Shown here piece by piece: positions 8,765 through 16,987 of a stretch of DNA of 64,000 nucleotides (positions are counted from its first letter, which is position 1; the number at the start of each line of letters is the position of its first letter). The stretch lies in contig JAEYRN010000029.1 in the NCBI GenBank assembly GCA_023435565.1, positions 73,008 to 137,007 of the forward strand. Reading direction: 5' to 3'. The notes beneath the pieces were generated by a model. That model was not told where the DNA came from, made no database searches, and saw only the letters and a list, made by a program, of their open reading frames with translations. The stretch is from Bacillota bacterium. GTDB taxonomy: Bacteria > Bacillota > UBA4882 > UBA8346. Position numbers and translations under genes: made by a program.

Positions 8765-10096
8765 ATGATCGCCTCGAAAAAAAGCAAGGCTTTTTACTTT
8801 TGTCTTTTCTTACTTCCGGCATTCTTAACTTATACGCTGTTCTTCATCATCCCTTTTTTACAAGGAATTCTCTATTCATTTACCGATTGGAACGGTATCG
8901 TCCCTGAAATCCCATTTAACATGAGTAAAACCGATTTTAACGAAAAAGTTATCGGAAAGCTTCATCGCCAAAAGGATCTCGACTTTATCCGGAAATACTA
9001 TAGATTAGATGAAACCGGCGAAAATTATCACTTATCCAACTGGATTGAAGACGGTAAAGAAACCCGTCAAATAACCACCTCTGAAAGGCGGAAAATAAAA
9101 CGGATTCTAAAATCAGTTAACATTACTTCCATTAAGTTTATTGGGTTTAAAAACTACCGGGATATGTTCCAAAACGATGAAAGATTTATACCGCGGATTG
9201 AAAAAAGATACCTGTTTAATGAATTCGACGATTTGCCCGAGGCTATTCCCGCTAAAACTTTTGACAAAAATCTCCTGAATCATATCTCTCAAAGAAACGA
9301 ACAAGCATTTGTGCTAAGCTTTTACAAGTTTAATCAAAAGAAAGACGCATATTTGCTTGAACAAGATATTTCCGACAGTGACACGGATAAGTTAAAAACG
9401 ACAATAAGCGAACATATGTACCAAAACATCTTTATCCCCGGTGTTATCGGATTTACTTTGTTTTTTGCCTTTTTTAATATCATATTCTCTAATTTGTTAG
9501 CCTTATTATTGGCTCTGATACTGGATGCAAAAATGAAAACCCGCAATATATTACGATCAATATTCTTCCTTCCCAATGTATTCAGTTTAATTATTGTCGC
9601 TTTTATTTGGTCATTCATTTTCCGGTTGATTTTACCGGCCATAACCGGGATTTCAATTTGGCTGGGCAGTATTGATTTGGCGCCCTATGCCGTCCTGATG
9701 GTAACTATCTGGCAAGGATGCGGTTATTTAATGATTATCTATCTGGCCGGATTGCAGACTATTCCGGTTGAAATCACGGAAGTCGCCTCAATCGACGGGG
9801 CCAACTGGTTTCAACGGCTTAACCGGGTTACACTTCCATTGCTGTTGCCGGCGATGACCATCTGCCTTTTTTATAGCCTCTCGAGTTCTTTAAAAACTTT
9901 TGACGTGATTATGGCCTTAACGAGCGGAGGACCAGGATATGTCACCACACCAATTGTGCTGGACATCTATTTTAACGCCTTTAATAACAACCAGTTCGGC
10001 TATGCCACCGCTAAGGCGGTATTCCTCTGCGTAATCATTATGTTGGTAACCGGCATTCAACTGTTTCTGATGAAAAAAAGGGAGGTGGAATTATGA
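8765..10096 (+). CDS. Sugar ABC transporter permease, MalF type with large external insert
   Basis: This inner-membrane permease has the EAA loop EVASIDGANWFQRLNRVTLP that contacts the ATPase. I start it at ATG 8765, preceded by AAAGGAG, and not at the in-frame GTG 8723, which lies in a hairpin. This gives 443 residues, about 150 longer than usual family members. The extra length is a hydrophilic segment between the first and second membrane spans (about residues 40-210, from WNGIVPEIPF to TTISEHMYQN), predicted to be extracytoplasmic. It overlaps the next gene by 4 bp. Confidence 0.87.
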   Translation: MIASKKSKAFYFCLFLLPAFLTYTLFFIIPFLQGILYSFTDWNGIVPEIPFNMSKTDFNEKVIGKLHRQKDLDFIRKYYRLDETGENYHLSNWIEDGKETRQITTSERRKIKRILKSVNITSIKFIGFKNYRDMFQNDERFIPRIEKRYLFNEFDDLPEAIPAKTFDKNLLNHISQRNEQAFVLSFYKFNQKKDAYLLEQDISDSDTDKLKTTISEHMYQNIFIPGVIGFTLFFAFFNIIFSNLLALLLALILDAKMKTRNILRSIFFLPNVFSLIIVAFIWSFIFRLILPAITGISIWLGSIDLAPYAVLMVTIWQGCGYLMIIYLAGLQTIPVEITEVASIDGANWFQRLNRVTLPLLLPAMTICLFYSLSSSLKTFDVIMALTSGGPGYVTTPIVLDIYFNAFNNNQFGYATAKAVFLCVIIMLVTGIQLFLMKKREVEL

Positions 10097-10953
10097 AAAC
10101 TTTAATCTCTCTGTTTAAAAGAAACGAAGCTTCGGCCCCCTATCAAAAATATGGCCTCCTCATTATGGAAATCATAATGGTTCTAATTGGGACCCTCTTT
10201 CTTTTTCCAGCCTTAATTACCTTGCTAAATTCCTTTAAAACCAATACTGAAATAGTGTTAAATCCAATTTCCCTGCCCAGATCATTTAATTTTCAAAATT
10301 ATCTCAACGCCTGGAAAGAAATGAACTTTCCGGTAGTATTGACCAATACTTTCATCATCACTTTATTTAGTACTTTGGGTATCATACTAGTCAGCTCAAT
10401 GGCGGCCTATATTCTGGTCCGGTCCAAGACGCGGGTCAGTTGGATTCTATTCTTGATTTTTACCTTCTCGATGGTGGTCCCTTTTCAAACAATTATGGTC
10501 CCTTTGGTCCAAACCGCAAAAGACTACGATTTAAAAAGCGTTTTAGGGATTATTCCGATCTACATCGGTTTAGGCTGCCCTCTGGCAATTTTCATGTTTC
10601 ATGGTTTCATCAAAGGGATACCGGTAGAAATTGATGAATCGGCGGCAATTGACGGCGCCAACCCGCTACGGGCCTTTTTTCAACTGATATTCCCTTTGTT
10701 GAAACCAATCACCGCCACCATCGCCATCTTGGATGTACTCTGGATTTGGAACGATTTCCTATTACCATTGATTATCCTGCCGAAACAATCAACTTTGCAA
10801 TTGGCCCAGTACGGCTTCTTCAGCTTGTTCAAACGCGAATACTCGCTAGCCATGGCCTCATTGGTCCTTTCGGCCTCACCGATTGTCATTTTCTACCTAG
10901 CAATGCAAAAATATATCGTCAAAGGAATCGCCGCCGGAGCGGTAAAGGGATAG
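10093..10953 (+). CDS. Sugar ABC transporter permease, MalG type
   Basis: The 286-residue permease has six predicted spans and the EAA loop ESAAIDGANPLRAFFQLIFP. Its start overlaps the MalF-type stop (ATGA), which indicates translational coupling. No ATPase gene follows. As in many Bacillota, a shared MsmX/UgpC-type ATPase encoded elsewhere presumably energises the system. Confidence 0.9.
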   Translation: MKTLISLFKRNEASAPYQKYGLLIMEIIMVLIGTLFLFPALITLLNSFKTNTEIVLNPISLPRSFNFQNYLNAWKEMNFPVVLTNTFIITLFSTLGIILVSSMAAYILVRSKTRVSWILFLIFTFSMVVPFQTIMVPLVQTAKDYDLKSVLGIIPIYIGLGCPLAIFMFHGFIKGIPVEIDESAAIDGANPLRAFFQLIFPLLKPITATIAILDVLWIWNDFLLPLIILPKQSTLQLAQYGFFSLFKREYSLAMASLVLSASPIVIFYLAMQKYIVKGIAAGAVKG

Positions 10954-11152
10954 TATCAACATCACTATCCCTGCCGAATCCCTATTCTGGATAATTTGGG
11001 AGGCTGTCTATGTATGGCTGATCGAGGGACCGGGCCTTGTCCATCCCAGGCCGGTAGTTGACTACTACATTCATCTGTTCGGTTCAGTCCTGTATGGACT
11101 GAGCTTGGGAATGCTATTTAAAAAGTATTTGGTGAAAGAAGCGATCCGTTGA
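10952..11152 (+). pseudogene. Orphan C-terminal gene fragment after the permease
   Basis: A 66-codon open frame with no credible start codon begins right at the permease stop. It encodes a protein-like, aromatic, probably membrane segment (IIWEAVYVWLIEGPG, PVVDYYIHLFGSVLYG) ending FKKYLVKEAIR. I do not recognise the family. Composition and the missing start suggest the remnant of a truncated membrane-protein gene, but a chance open frame cannot be excluded. Confidence 0.4.
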
Positions 11153-11231
11153 ACAATCTTGATTAAAAAGCATCAAAGGCTCAGAAAAACTACATGAACT
11201 TCTCCCCATATCTCTATGTTTCCATGGCTAA

Positions 11232-12050
11232 TCATGTATTTTCCCGAACAAACCAATCAATCAACCGTCTTGAAATACTGGATTTACCGGGGGGAATCTC
11301 CGGAAGATTCCCAGCCGAATACCAGGCGGCGTCAACAATTTCCTTATTATCAATGACAATCTCACCGGATGCGTATTGGGCCGTAAAACCGATCATTAAC
11401 GAATCGGGAAAAGGCCAAGGCTGACTGGCAAAATATTTGATCTCCTTTACTTCAATCCCGACTTCTTCGCGAATCTCCCGCCTAACGCAGTCTTCCAACG
11501 ATTCTCCCGGTTCGACAAATCCTGCCAGCACACTATACATGGCAGTTGGGAACCGTCCGGCGCGCGCTAAAAGGATCTGCCGATCCCTGACGACAGCCAC
11601 AATCACCGCCGGAGAAATACGAGGGTATACAATCTGACCGCAGCTAACGCATTTTAAAGCACTTTCCTCAGGTACTCCAATCATCGCCGCCCCGCAACAA
11701 CCGCAATATTTATTCTTACTTGCCCAATATGTTAAGTGGAACGCCCGGGAGATTAACGGAAACCAATCATCCTGAACCGATCTGTATAATTGGCGTAAAC
11801 CATTGAAAGAAAATCCTTGGCCTGCGTTTTTTCTATCCAAATTTGCCGCATAACAATCACTGCCATCCACGGACCCGATATATAGATAATCGGTAAAGTC
11901 AAAACCTCGTTCCTTCATATTTGATAGAAACGGAACTCCGGTTTTAGCATCGTCGTCCCTTGTTAGGAGAAGTTCGCCATCAAAAAACAAAAACCAATAC
12001 CCTTCCGGTGGGTCCTTGGTTAAAATATCAAACCCCGGTGTAAAATTCAT
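11232..12050 (-). CDS. nudC: NAD(+) diphosphatase NudC
   Basis: NudC cleaves NAD(H) to NMN(H) and AMP and removes NAD caps from RNA. The zinc ribbon (CGCCGAAM and CVSCG), the Nudix box GFVEPGESLEDCVRREIREE and the NudC-specific SQPWPFP motif are all present. The frame extends to an ATG at 12137, but that extension translates a dispersed repeat (ATETQRHRE) and has no ribosome binding site. I therefore start at ATG 12050, preceded by AAAGGCGG. It is the last gene of a minus-strand run starting at 14523. Confidence 0.88.
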   Translation of the reverse strand: MNFTPGFDILTKDPPEGYWFLFFDGELLLTRDDDAKTGVPFLSNMKERGFDFTDYLYIGSVDGSDCYAANLDRKNAGQGFSFNGLRQLYRSVQDDWFPLISRAFHLTYWASKNKYCGCCGAAMIGVPEESALKCVSCGQIVYPRISPAVIVAVVRDRQILLARAGRFPTAMYSVLAGFVEPGESLEDCVRREIREEVGIEVKEIKYFASQPWPFPDSLMIGFTAQYASGEIVIDNKEIVDAAWYSAGNLPEIPPGKSSISRRLIDWFVRENT

Positions 12051-12081
12051 CAAATTATCCGCCTTTAGTTTTGTTGTTATT

Positions 12082-12112
12082 ACTTCTCTGTGTCTCTGTG
12101 TCTCGGTGGCTA
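12082..12112. repeat. TCTCTGTGTCTCTGTGTCTC dispersed repeat
   Basis: A short repeat lies between the 2H phosphoesterase stop and the nudC start. On the minus strand it reads as ATETQRHRE in the nudC frame, a peptide that appears spuriously in many bacterial annotations. It is related to the arms at 8566-8630. Confidence 0.75.
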
Positions 12113-12137
12113 ATTGTTTATAATTCAGTACTTTCAT

Positions 12138-12683
12138 CTATATATCGTGCTGGAATTTAACTTCACACGAAAGTATCTCTTCCATCGGTTTACACTTGAT
12201 TAACTCAACTTGGGATATCGTCGCTTTTATTGGGAATTGAATATCCATCAATATACTTACCGACTCTAAGACTTCCGCCTTGGTTAGTTTTGCCGCCAAT
12301 GTGCAGTGTGGAACCCAATGGTCCGGAGTATAGTATTTTACGAAGTTTCCGATCAGCCCGCCTAATTTCTGATAAAATCTGCTGTGAATATTGTTTAAGT
12401 TATCATCTTTTACGGGAGATAGGTAAACAACACTCTGATCCGCCGGGAAAATACCGATACTGCTAAATAGAACGCCGGTTCCTTCCACTTCCAGCGCAAA
12501 CTGTTTGATTTCATTGGTTAAATCTCTTTCTTTTTCATCGTTCCAGGCGGCTAAGGTTATATGCGGCCTAATACCGACATCAAGCATATATCGGTTTATT
12601 CCCGCATCGCATATATTCTCCATAATACTTAATAACCGAGCCTGACTTTGCTCGTCAAAGTATAATACGACCGCGTAATCCAT
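12138..12683 (-). CDS. 2'-5' RNA ligase / 2H phosphoesterase family protein
   Basis: The 181-residue protein has the two HxT motifs that define 2H phosphoesterases: HITLA near residue 42 and HCTLA near 128. Such enzymes act on cyclic phosphates or 2'-5' RNA linkages, and the substrate here is unknown. It sits 16 bp downstream of the nitroreductase and just upstream of the nudC leader. Confidence 0.8.
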   Translation of the reverse strand: MDYAVVLYFDEQSQARLLSIMENICDAGINRYMLDVGIRPHITLAAWNDEKERDLTNEIKQFALEVEGTGVLFSSIGIFPADQSVVYLSPVKDDNLNNIHSRFYQKLGGLIGNFVKYYTPDHWVPHCTLAAKLTKAEVLESVSILMDIQFPIKATISQVELIKCKPMEEILSCEVKFQHDI

Positions 12684-12699
12684 ATTATCATCGCTCCAG

Positions 12700-13554
12700 T
12701 TATATTGATAGTCTCCAAACCGCTCTCCCGGAATCTTCGCTTACAGTTACCTCCGGATTATACCCTTTATCAATTAATCCGAGCCAAATATGAGAAGCGC
12801 AGATACCGATATCGACGTTGGGGTGCTCCCATTTAAAATGCTTATATCCGATTGGCATGGCAACAATTATCGTTTTGAAATTATCCGTGAAAGCAAACCT
12901 CCACATTTGGGAATTCGCGGCAGACGGCGCTTTACGTCCCAAATCAAGGGCATATAAAATATCACCGGAAAGCTTGTCGTAATCATTCGGATTCTCAAGT
13001 AATTCTTTTATTTCCTTTCGTTTGAAGCTGATTGTCTTTTTGGTAATTCTGTCCAAAAGACGAAGCCCCCTGTCTTCGTAATAGCCCAGCGGAGTAATGC
13101 ATATTACTCGTTTGCCTGTGGTTATGCCTTTGGAATATCCATAACCCATGTTTGATTCTTTTATCTGCTCGGCAGTTTGTAAATGAGGCATTAATCGCTC
13201 CAGTTCCGCTAGTTTATAATGCCCGTACCAACAGGTTGAAAGGCCTTTGCTTTGCGCGAAGAGTATCAGCAACTCTCCGATGAAACCCGCCTTAGAAATG
13301 GACATAAAATCCGTTTCCGTTATCAAAGCAATGTTGTTTGGCGGAGACTTCATGGTCATATAAAGAGTTCCGGTCGGCTCAGCATTAAAAAATTTAATCT
13401 CAACGTTATGCTCGAAAGGGACCGCTATTGATTTTGCATAGTTTTTTACAGATTCAAGAACATCCGTATCAATCTCAATCATTTTATAACTACGAACCGA
13501 ACGCCGTGAATCAATCGTTGGTTTTATTGGAAATGGAACCATCATAGGCAGCAC
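12700..13554 (-). CDS. Nitroreductase-family protein (putative TM nitroreductase type)
   Basis: This 284-residue FMN-binding-type protein has an N-terminal SRRSVRSY motif and the tandem nitroreductase arrangement seen in the longer 'TM nitroreductase' family, including LDLGRKAPSAANSQMWRF in the second half and the conserved VDIGICASHIWLG. The physiological electron acceptor is unknown. It is co-directional with small metabolic-repair genes on both sides. Confidence 0.75.
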   Translation of the reverse strand: MLPMMVPFPIKPTIDSRRSVRSYKMIEIDTDVLESVKNYAKSIAVPFEHNVEIKFFNAEPTGTLYMTMKSPPNNIALITETDFMSISKAGFIGELLILFAQSKGLSTCWYGHYKLAELERLMPHLQTAEQIKESNMGYGYSKGITTGKRVICITPLGYYEDRGLRLLDRITKKTISFKRKEIKELLENPNDYDKLSGDILYALDLGRKAPSAANSQMWRFAFTDNFKTIIVAMPIGYKHFKWEHPNVDIGICASHIWLGLIDKGYNPEVTVSEDSGRAVWRLSI

Positions 13555-13586
13555 CTCAAATATTACATATTTTAATAAGTCTTTCC

Positions 13587-14006
13587 TTACATCCGTTTCC
13601 TCATCGGATGATCTTCTTTAAACTCTACCAAATCCCATAGGTTCCCGTATAAATCCTTAAATACCGCAACCGTTCCATAGGATTGTTCCTTGGGCTCCCG
13701 AACAAATTCGATTCCCCGGGCGACCATTTCGCGATAATCCCTCCAAAAGTCATCCGTGCCTAAAAAGAGGAAAACTCTCCCCCCTGCCTGATTACCAATT
13801 AACGGCTCCTGTTCGGGTTTGGACGCTCTTGCCAGTAAAAGAGTAGTCCCGGCCGATCCGGGAGGAGATACCACTACCCACCGTTTATCCTGTTCGGGTT
13901 GGTAAGTGTCTTCAACTAATATAAAATTAAGCTTCTTGGTGTAAAACTCAATCGCCTCGTCATAATCTTTTACAACTAGAGCAATATGGACTATTGACTG
14001 GATCAT
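13587..14006 (-). CDS. VOC-family (glyoxalase/dioxygenase-like) protein
   Basis: The 139-residue single-domain VOC protein has IVHIALVVKDYDEAIEFYTKKL at the N-terminus and VAVFKDLYGNLWDLVEF at the C-terminus, the two betaalphabetabetabeta repeats with metal-ligand positions His7 and Glu near 131. The substrate cannot be assigned. It lies between two small enzymes in the same minus-strand run. Confidence 0.82.
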   Translation of the reverse strand: MIQSIVHIALVVKDYDEAIEFYTKKLNFILVEDTYQPEQDKRWVVVSPPGSAGTTLLLARASKPEQEPLIGNQAGGRVFLFLGTDDFWRDYREMVARGIEFVREPKEQSYGTVAVFKDLYGNLWDLVEFKEDHPMRKRM

Positions 14007-14055
14007 TTCGTAAACTCCCCTTGTTTAATTTTCATACTGGATTCAGCTGTTATTC

Positions 14056-14523
14056 TTAATCGTCGCCTTGAAAGTCGGTTATATACCCCGTTTTTTGGAG
14101 TATTGTCCGCGCCAGCGGATTAAGGTTTTCAATCGGTTCGTTAATACTAAAATACCTCAATTCAAGACTTTCATTGTCGTTGATTATCGGTTTACCCTGA
14201 AGATCTTCAGCTTCAAACACCGAAACCACGGTATAAACTTCATCGCCGTTGGGATATACGTAGTGCAAATCCTTACCGGACAAGGTGGTTTTTAAAATCA
14301 ACCGCTCCGCCTTCATCCCCGTTTCCTCAAACAATTCCCTTACGGCGGTTTCTTCCAAGCTTTCGCCCATTTCGAGGAATCCCCCGATTAATCCCCAATC
14401 CAATGAATCCGCCCTTTTTTGCAACAAAATCTGCCCGGTTTCATTCTTGGCGATGATCACCGTACCGTTTAAAATGATTGGGTTTGTTTTAACAAAATTT
14501 CTTATGTAGCTGACGTAATTCAT
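14056..14523 (-). CDS. Nudix hydrolase
   Basis: The 155-residue protein has a full Nudix box, GGFLEMGESLEETAVRELFE followed by ETGM. Its N-terminus (YVSYIRNFVKTNPIIL) resembles the ADP-ribose/NADH pyrophosphatase-like group. It is the first gene of the run that ends with nudC, so two Nudix enzymes bracket this cluster. Confidence 0.83.
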   Translation of the reverse strand: MNYVSYIRNFVKTNPIILNGTVIIAKNETGQILLQKRADSLDWGLIGGFLEMGESLEETAVRELFEETGMKAERLILKTTLSGKDLHYVYPNGDEVYTVVSVFEAEDLQGKPIINDNESLELRYFSINEPIENLNPLARTILQKTGYITDFQGDD

Positions 14524-14625
14524 GAGATGCCTTTCGGGTTTTTGTATTCATTTTTGGGTTAATACGCTCTCAACAGACTCATGACGCCTAGATTGAAGGC
14601 TGCCGGGACGGCAGCCTCTTTTAAC

Positions 14626-14892
14626 CTATTTGCTCATAGCATTATTTACGCTGTTTGCTGGTATACTTTCGATATAAAATGTATCCTGACTTAAATCCGC
14701 TCCGCATTTCCACTCAATTGTTCCATCCTCTATTATAAAATTATTGAATTCTTTCATATCATTCAAAGGTTTAAAGACCGGAAAATGAAGATATGGTTTC
14801 ATATCAAAAACCTTCTCTTCATCATTGGCAAATTTTATTAATAATTTATGATCATTTAAGGTTTTAGCTTCCTTAATGTTAGGACTTTGCAT
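14626..14892 (-). CDS. DUF2442 protein
   Basis: The 88-residue protein has the DUF2442 pattern: LLIKFANDEEKVFDMKPYL, a central PVFKPLND and IEWKCGADLSQDTFY. Ribosome binding site AAGGAG lies eight bases upstream. It follows a DUF4160 gene by 18 bp. This pairing is common in bacteria and has been suggested to be toxin-antitoxin-like, but no activity is established here. Confidence 0.82.
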   Translation of the reverse strand: MQSPNIKEAKTLNDHKLLIKFANDEEKVFDMKPYLHFPVFKPLNDMKEFNNFIIEDGTIEWKCGADLSQDTFYIESIPANSVNNAMSK

Positions 14893-14910
14893 TTAGACTA
14901 CTCCTTTCAA

Positions 14911-15186
14911 TTATAATCCTCTAGGCTCAATCTTTTCGATAAACTCTCCGGCAACTGCTTTATTCCACCTATCCCAAATTTCTTCCCTATGGATAATCAT
15001 CCATGCCTTTATTAATTCTTTCTGCCTTGGATTCAATTTTCCTTCCAATACCTTGCCATTAGCTATAGCAATTGATATTCTATCGCCATTTGTTAGTATT
15101 ACGTGAAAATGTGGTTCCTTATGCTTTTGAATATCTCTTGGATACATTTTAATTCTGATATCCTCAAACCGGGCCAGCTCTCCCAT
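14911..15186 (-). CDS. DUF4160 protein
   Basis: The core IRIKMYPRDIQKHKEPHFHV identifies DUF4160 (the PHFH motif is diagnostic). The frame could start as far up as 15291, but AAGGAGAG a few bases before ATG 15186 and the usual family length favour this start (91 residues). It forms a two-gene unit with the downstream DUF2442 gene. Confidence 0.8.
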   Translation of the reverse strand: MGELARFEDIRIKMYPRDIQKHKEPHFHVILTNGDRISIAIANGKVLEGKLNPRQKELIKAWMIIHREEIWDRWNKAVAGEFIEKIEPRGL

Positions 15187-15526
15187 TAAACTCTCCTTAT
15201 TTCCCGTCTTCGATTCCATTATATCCTCAAAACTATTTATAGACAACAATATTTTCCATTCAAAGGCCTGATACCCAATAAATCCCGTCAATCAGACCGC
15301 GGCCAAAAAAAGTTTGAATTGAGAAGTTTGAATTTTGGAGGCTGATGGTGTACCTTGGTTCTGCAGGCTAGGAGATAATTTTCTGACCGGCAACTAACAT
15401 TCAAAACCAACCCCCGAAAACTGGGAACGATCACTTTTCAAGGAGGCCTTCAGTGAAGTGAATTATGAAAGCATAGTCAGAAGTTTGAAATTGATCCTAT
15501 ATATTTTATAAGCCAAACTATTGATC

Positions 15527-15588
15527 CGCCGCGGGGTCAACCCCACGGCTCCATCAAATTTAACCCCCATTAATGGGGCTTTTTTTTT
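15527..15588 (+). terminator. Two hairpins, the second terminator-like
   Basis: GCCGCGGGG and CCCCACGGC pair at 15528-15549. Then CCCCATT and AATGGGG pair around 15564-15578, followed by ten T residues, giving a plus-strand terminator shape. No plus-strand gene ends here, so it may close a small transcript or be a remnant. The rest of 15292-15526 shows no gene I can support. Confidence 0.5.
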
Positions 15589-15915
15589 TCAAATAATTTC
15601 ATTTCTGATTTTTTCTTGTTCTTTTTTGTATTTAGAGTATAGCTGTACAAAAAAACAAACTGCAAAAGATATAATGCTAAATCCCATTCCTACAATTCCA
15701 AAGTTAGTTCCATCATTGCCAAATTCATTGATAATAATTTGATACATAAAAATACCTTGAATACATGCAAATGGAATTAATAAAATCAATGCTTTCCATA
15801 GCCGATTTTTAATAACGATGAATATCACCACAAAAGGGTAGACCCAAAGAAATAGGCCAACCAAGCCAAGTATCAAACCTATTATAATCCATGACCATGA
15901 TGGCATATTTTCCAT
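15589..15915 (-). CDS. Small membrane protein, unknown
   Basis: The 108-residue hydrophobic protein has three predicted spans (WSWIIIGLILGLVGLFLWV, LWKALILLIPFACIQGIFM, FGIVGMGFSIISFAVCFFV) and a charged tail. I place the start at ATG 15915 because AAAAAGGA precedes it; an upstream ATG at 15963 has no such site. The family is not recognised. It is the last gene of the accessory cassette-like array. Confidence 0.6.
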   Translation of the reverse strand: MENMPSWSWIIIGLILGLVGLFLWVYPFVVIFIVIKNRLWKALILLIPFACIQGIFMYQIIINEFGNDGTNFGIVGMGFSIISFAVCFFVQLYSKYKKEQEKIRNEII

Positions 15916-16009
15916 AATTTTTATTCCTTTTTCTTTTGGGTTAAACTTTTTAACATATCCCAATAACTAACATCTGTGAGTCACACGCATCACAGGGAGC
16001 CTGGATGGC

Positions 16010-16085
16010 GACGTCTACTTAACGTTTTGCATGTGGGCGCTGACATCGTAAATATACTTCTTCGGTATAACATCATGATTCTACT
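16010..16085 (-). repeat. Cassette-spacer element (attC-like right half)
   Basis: On the minus strand this reads GTTATACCGAAGAAGTAT and ends about 50 nt later in CAGCGCCCACATGCAAAACG then GTTAAGT, which fits the integron R' consensus GTTRRRY. The GAAGAAGTAT word and the R'-like ending align with the spacers at 16787-16850 and 19940-19995. It precedes the membrane gene at 15915. Confidence 0.4.
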
Positions 16086-16092
16086 TTCTTCC

Positions 16093-16760
16093 TCAAATCA
16101 TTATTTTCTCATAATATTCCTCAATGTCTTCGAACTCCTCATTAGCAACTTTAACCAAAAAACCAGAAAAGGTCTCACATATCTCTGGTAGGTATTTTTT
16201 AATTACATCTAGGGAAAGAATTTGATCATTCTCCGGAATTTCTTTCGGATAAAGACTAAATTCCACTCTTCTATTTTCCTCATCGAAACTAAACCAAGTA
16301 TGATCGGCATAAACAATTCTTGGTTCCCTGTTATTAATTTTATTTAAATCCATACAAATACAGTTTCCACCAACTGTTGTTGCAAAAGTTACTAATCCAA
16401 ATTTTATTAAATAAGCACCAGGTGACAAACTTGAATTTTCTTCTTTTATTGCTTTTAAGCTTAATAAATTTACCATTCCTTTTAACATTGGCAATTCTTT
16501 AGGTTCGTATTCTTTATAGAAATCAATAACACTTTTAGGTATTGAATATTTTTTAACTCTAATAATTCTCCATCTTCCTCAAAATATATACTAGAACAAC
16601 AACTATATGTACCATACAAGTCGGTTAAATATCTAAGTTCCTCAGATTCTGCTTTCCCAAAAGCATTTTCAAGTTCTTTTTTATTCATTTTTTTCTCTTG
16701 TAACTGGTGTTTAAACTTCTCAATTAGAGTTGTATACGTATTAATCACCTTCACTTTCAA
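16093..16760 (-). pseudogene. SMI1/KNR4-family gene split by a frameshift
   Basis: Two overlapping frames (16482-16760 and 16093-16494) together encode one SMI1/KNR4-type protein. The second frame read upstream gives SVIDFYKEYEPKELPMLKG, the classic family motif, joined to ELRYLTDLYGTYSCCSSIYF from the first. The break falls at a six-A tract (minus strand; 16549-16554), where one extra A restores a single frame. SMI1/KNR4 proteins are often immunity proteins of contact-dependent or polymorphic toxins. A sequencing error, phase variation or real decay are all possible. Confidence 0.7.
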
Positions 16761-16786
16761 AATTAGCTTGAATTTTTATTGGTCAT

Positions 16787-16955
16787 TTTGCCTAACGGCC
16801 AGTATCTCCGACGTGCCCGAGCTTATAAGCGGCATACTTCTTCGAAAAGCTCACCCGCCGACTCGGTTACTGAAGCCTTCAAGTGAATGGCTATTAGTTG
16901 AGCCGGATTTTCATCGGCTGGCATTCGTGAGCTTCATGGCGCAACCAGGGAGGGC
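16787..16955 (-). repeat. Cassette spacer with modules shared with 18564-18633 and 19957-20034
   Basis: On the minus strand the first ~70 nt (16953 to 16884) match 18633 to 18564 almost base for base, including TGCGCCA and CCGATGAAAATCCGG. The last ~75 nt (16877 to 16805) match 20034 to 19957, including ACCGAGTCGGCGGG. The element ends in GTTAGGC (16787-16793), an exact GTTRRRY box, 27 nt before the next gene start. GCTCAAC near 16898-16904 fits the partner RYYYAAC box. Confidence 0.55.
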
Positions 16956-16987
16956 ACCGTTTTTTCCAAGCACTTAAAAAATCTCTT

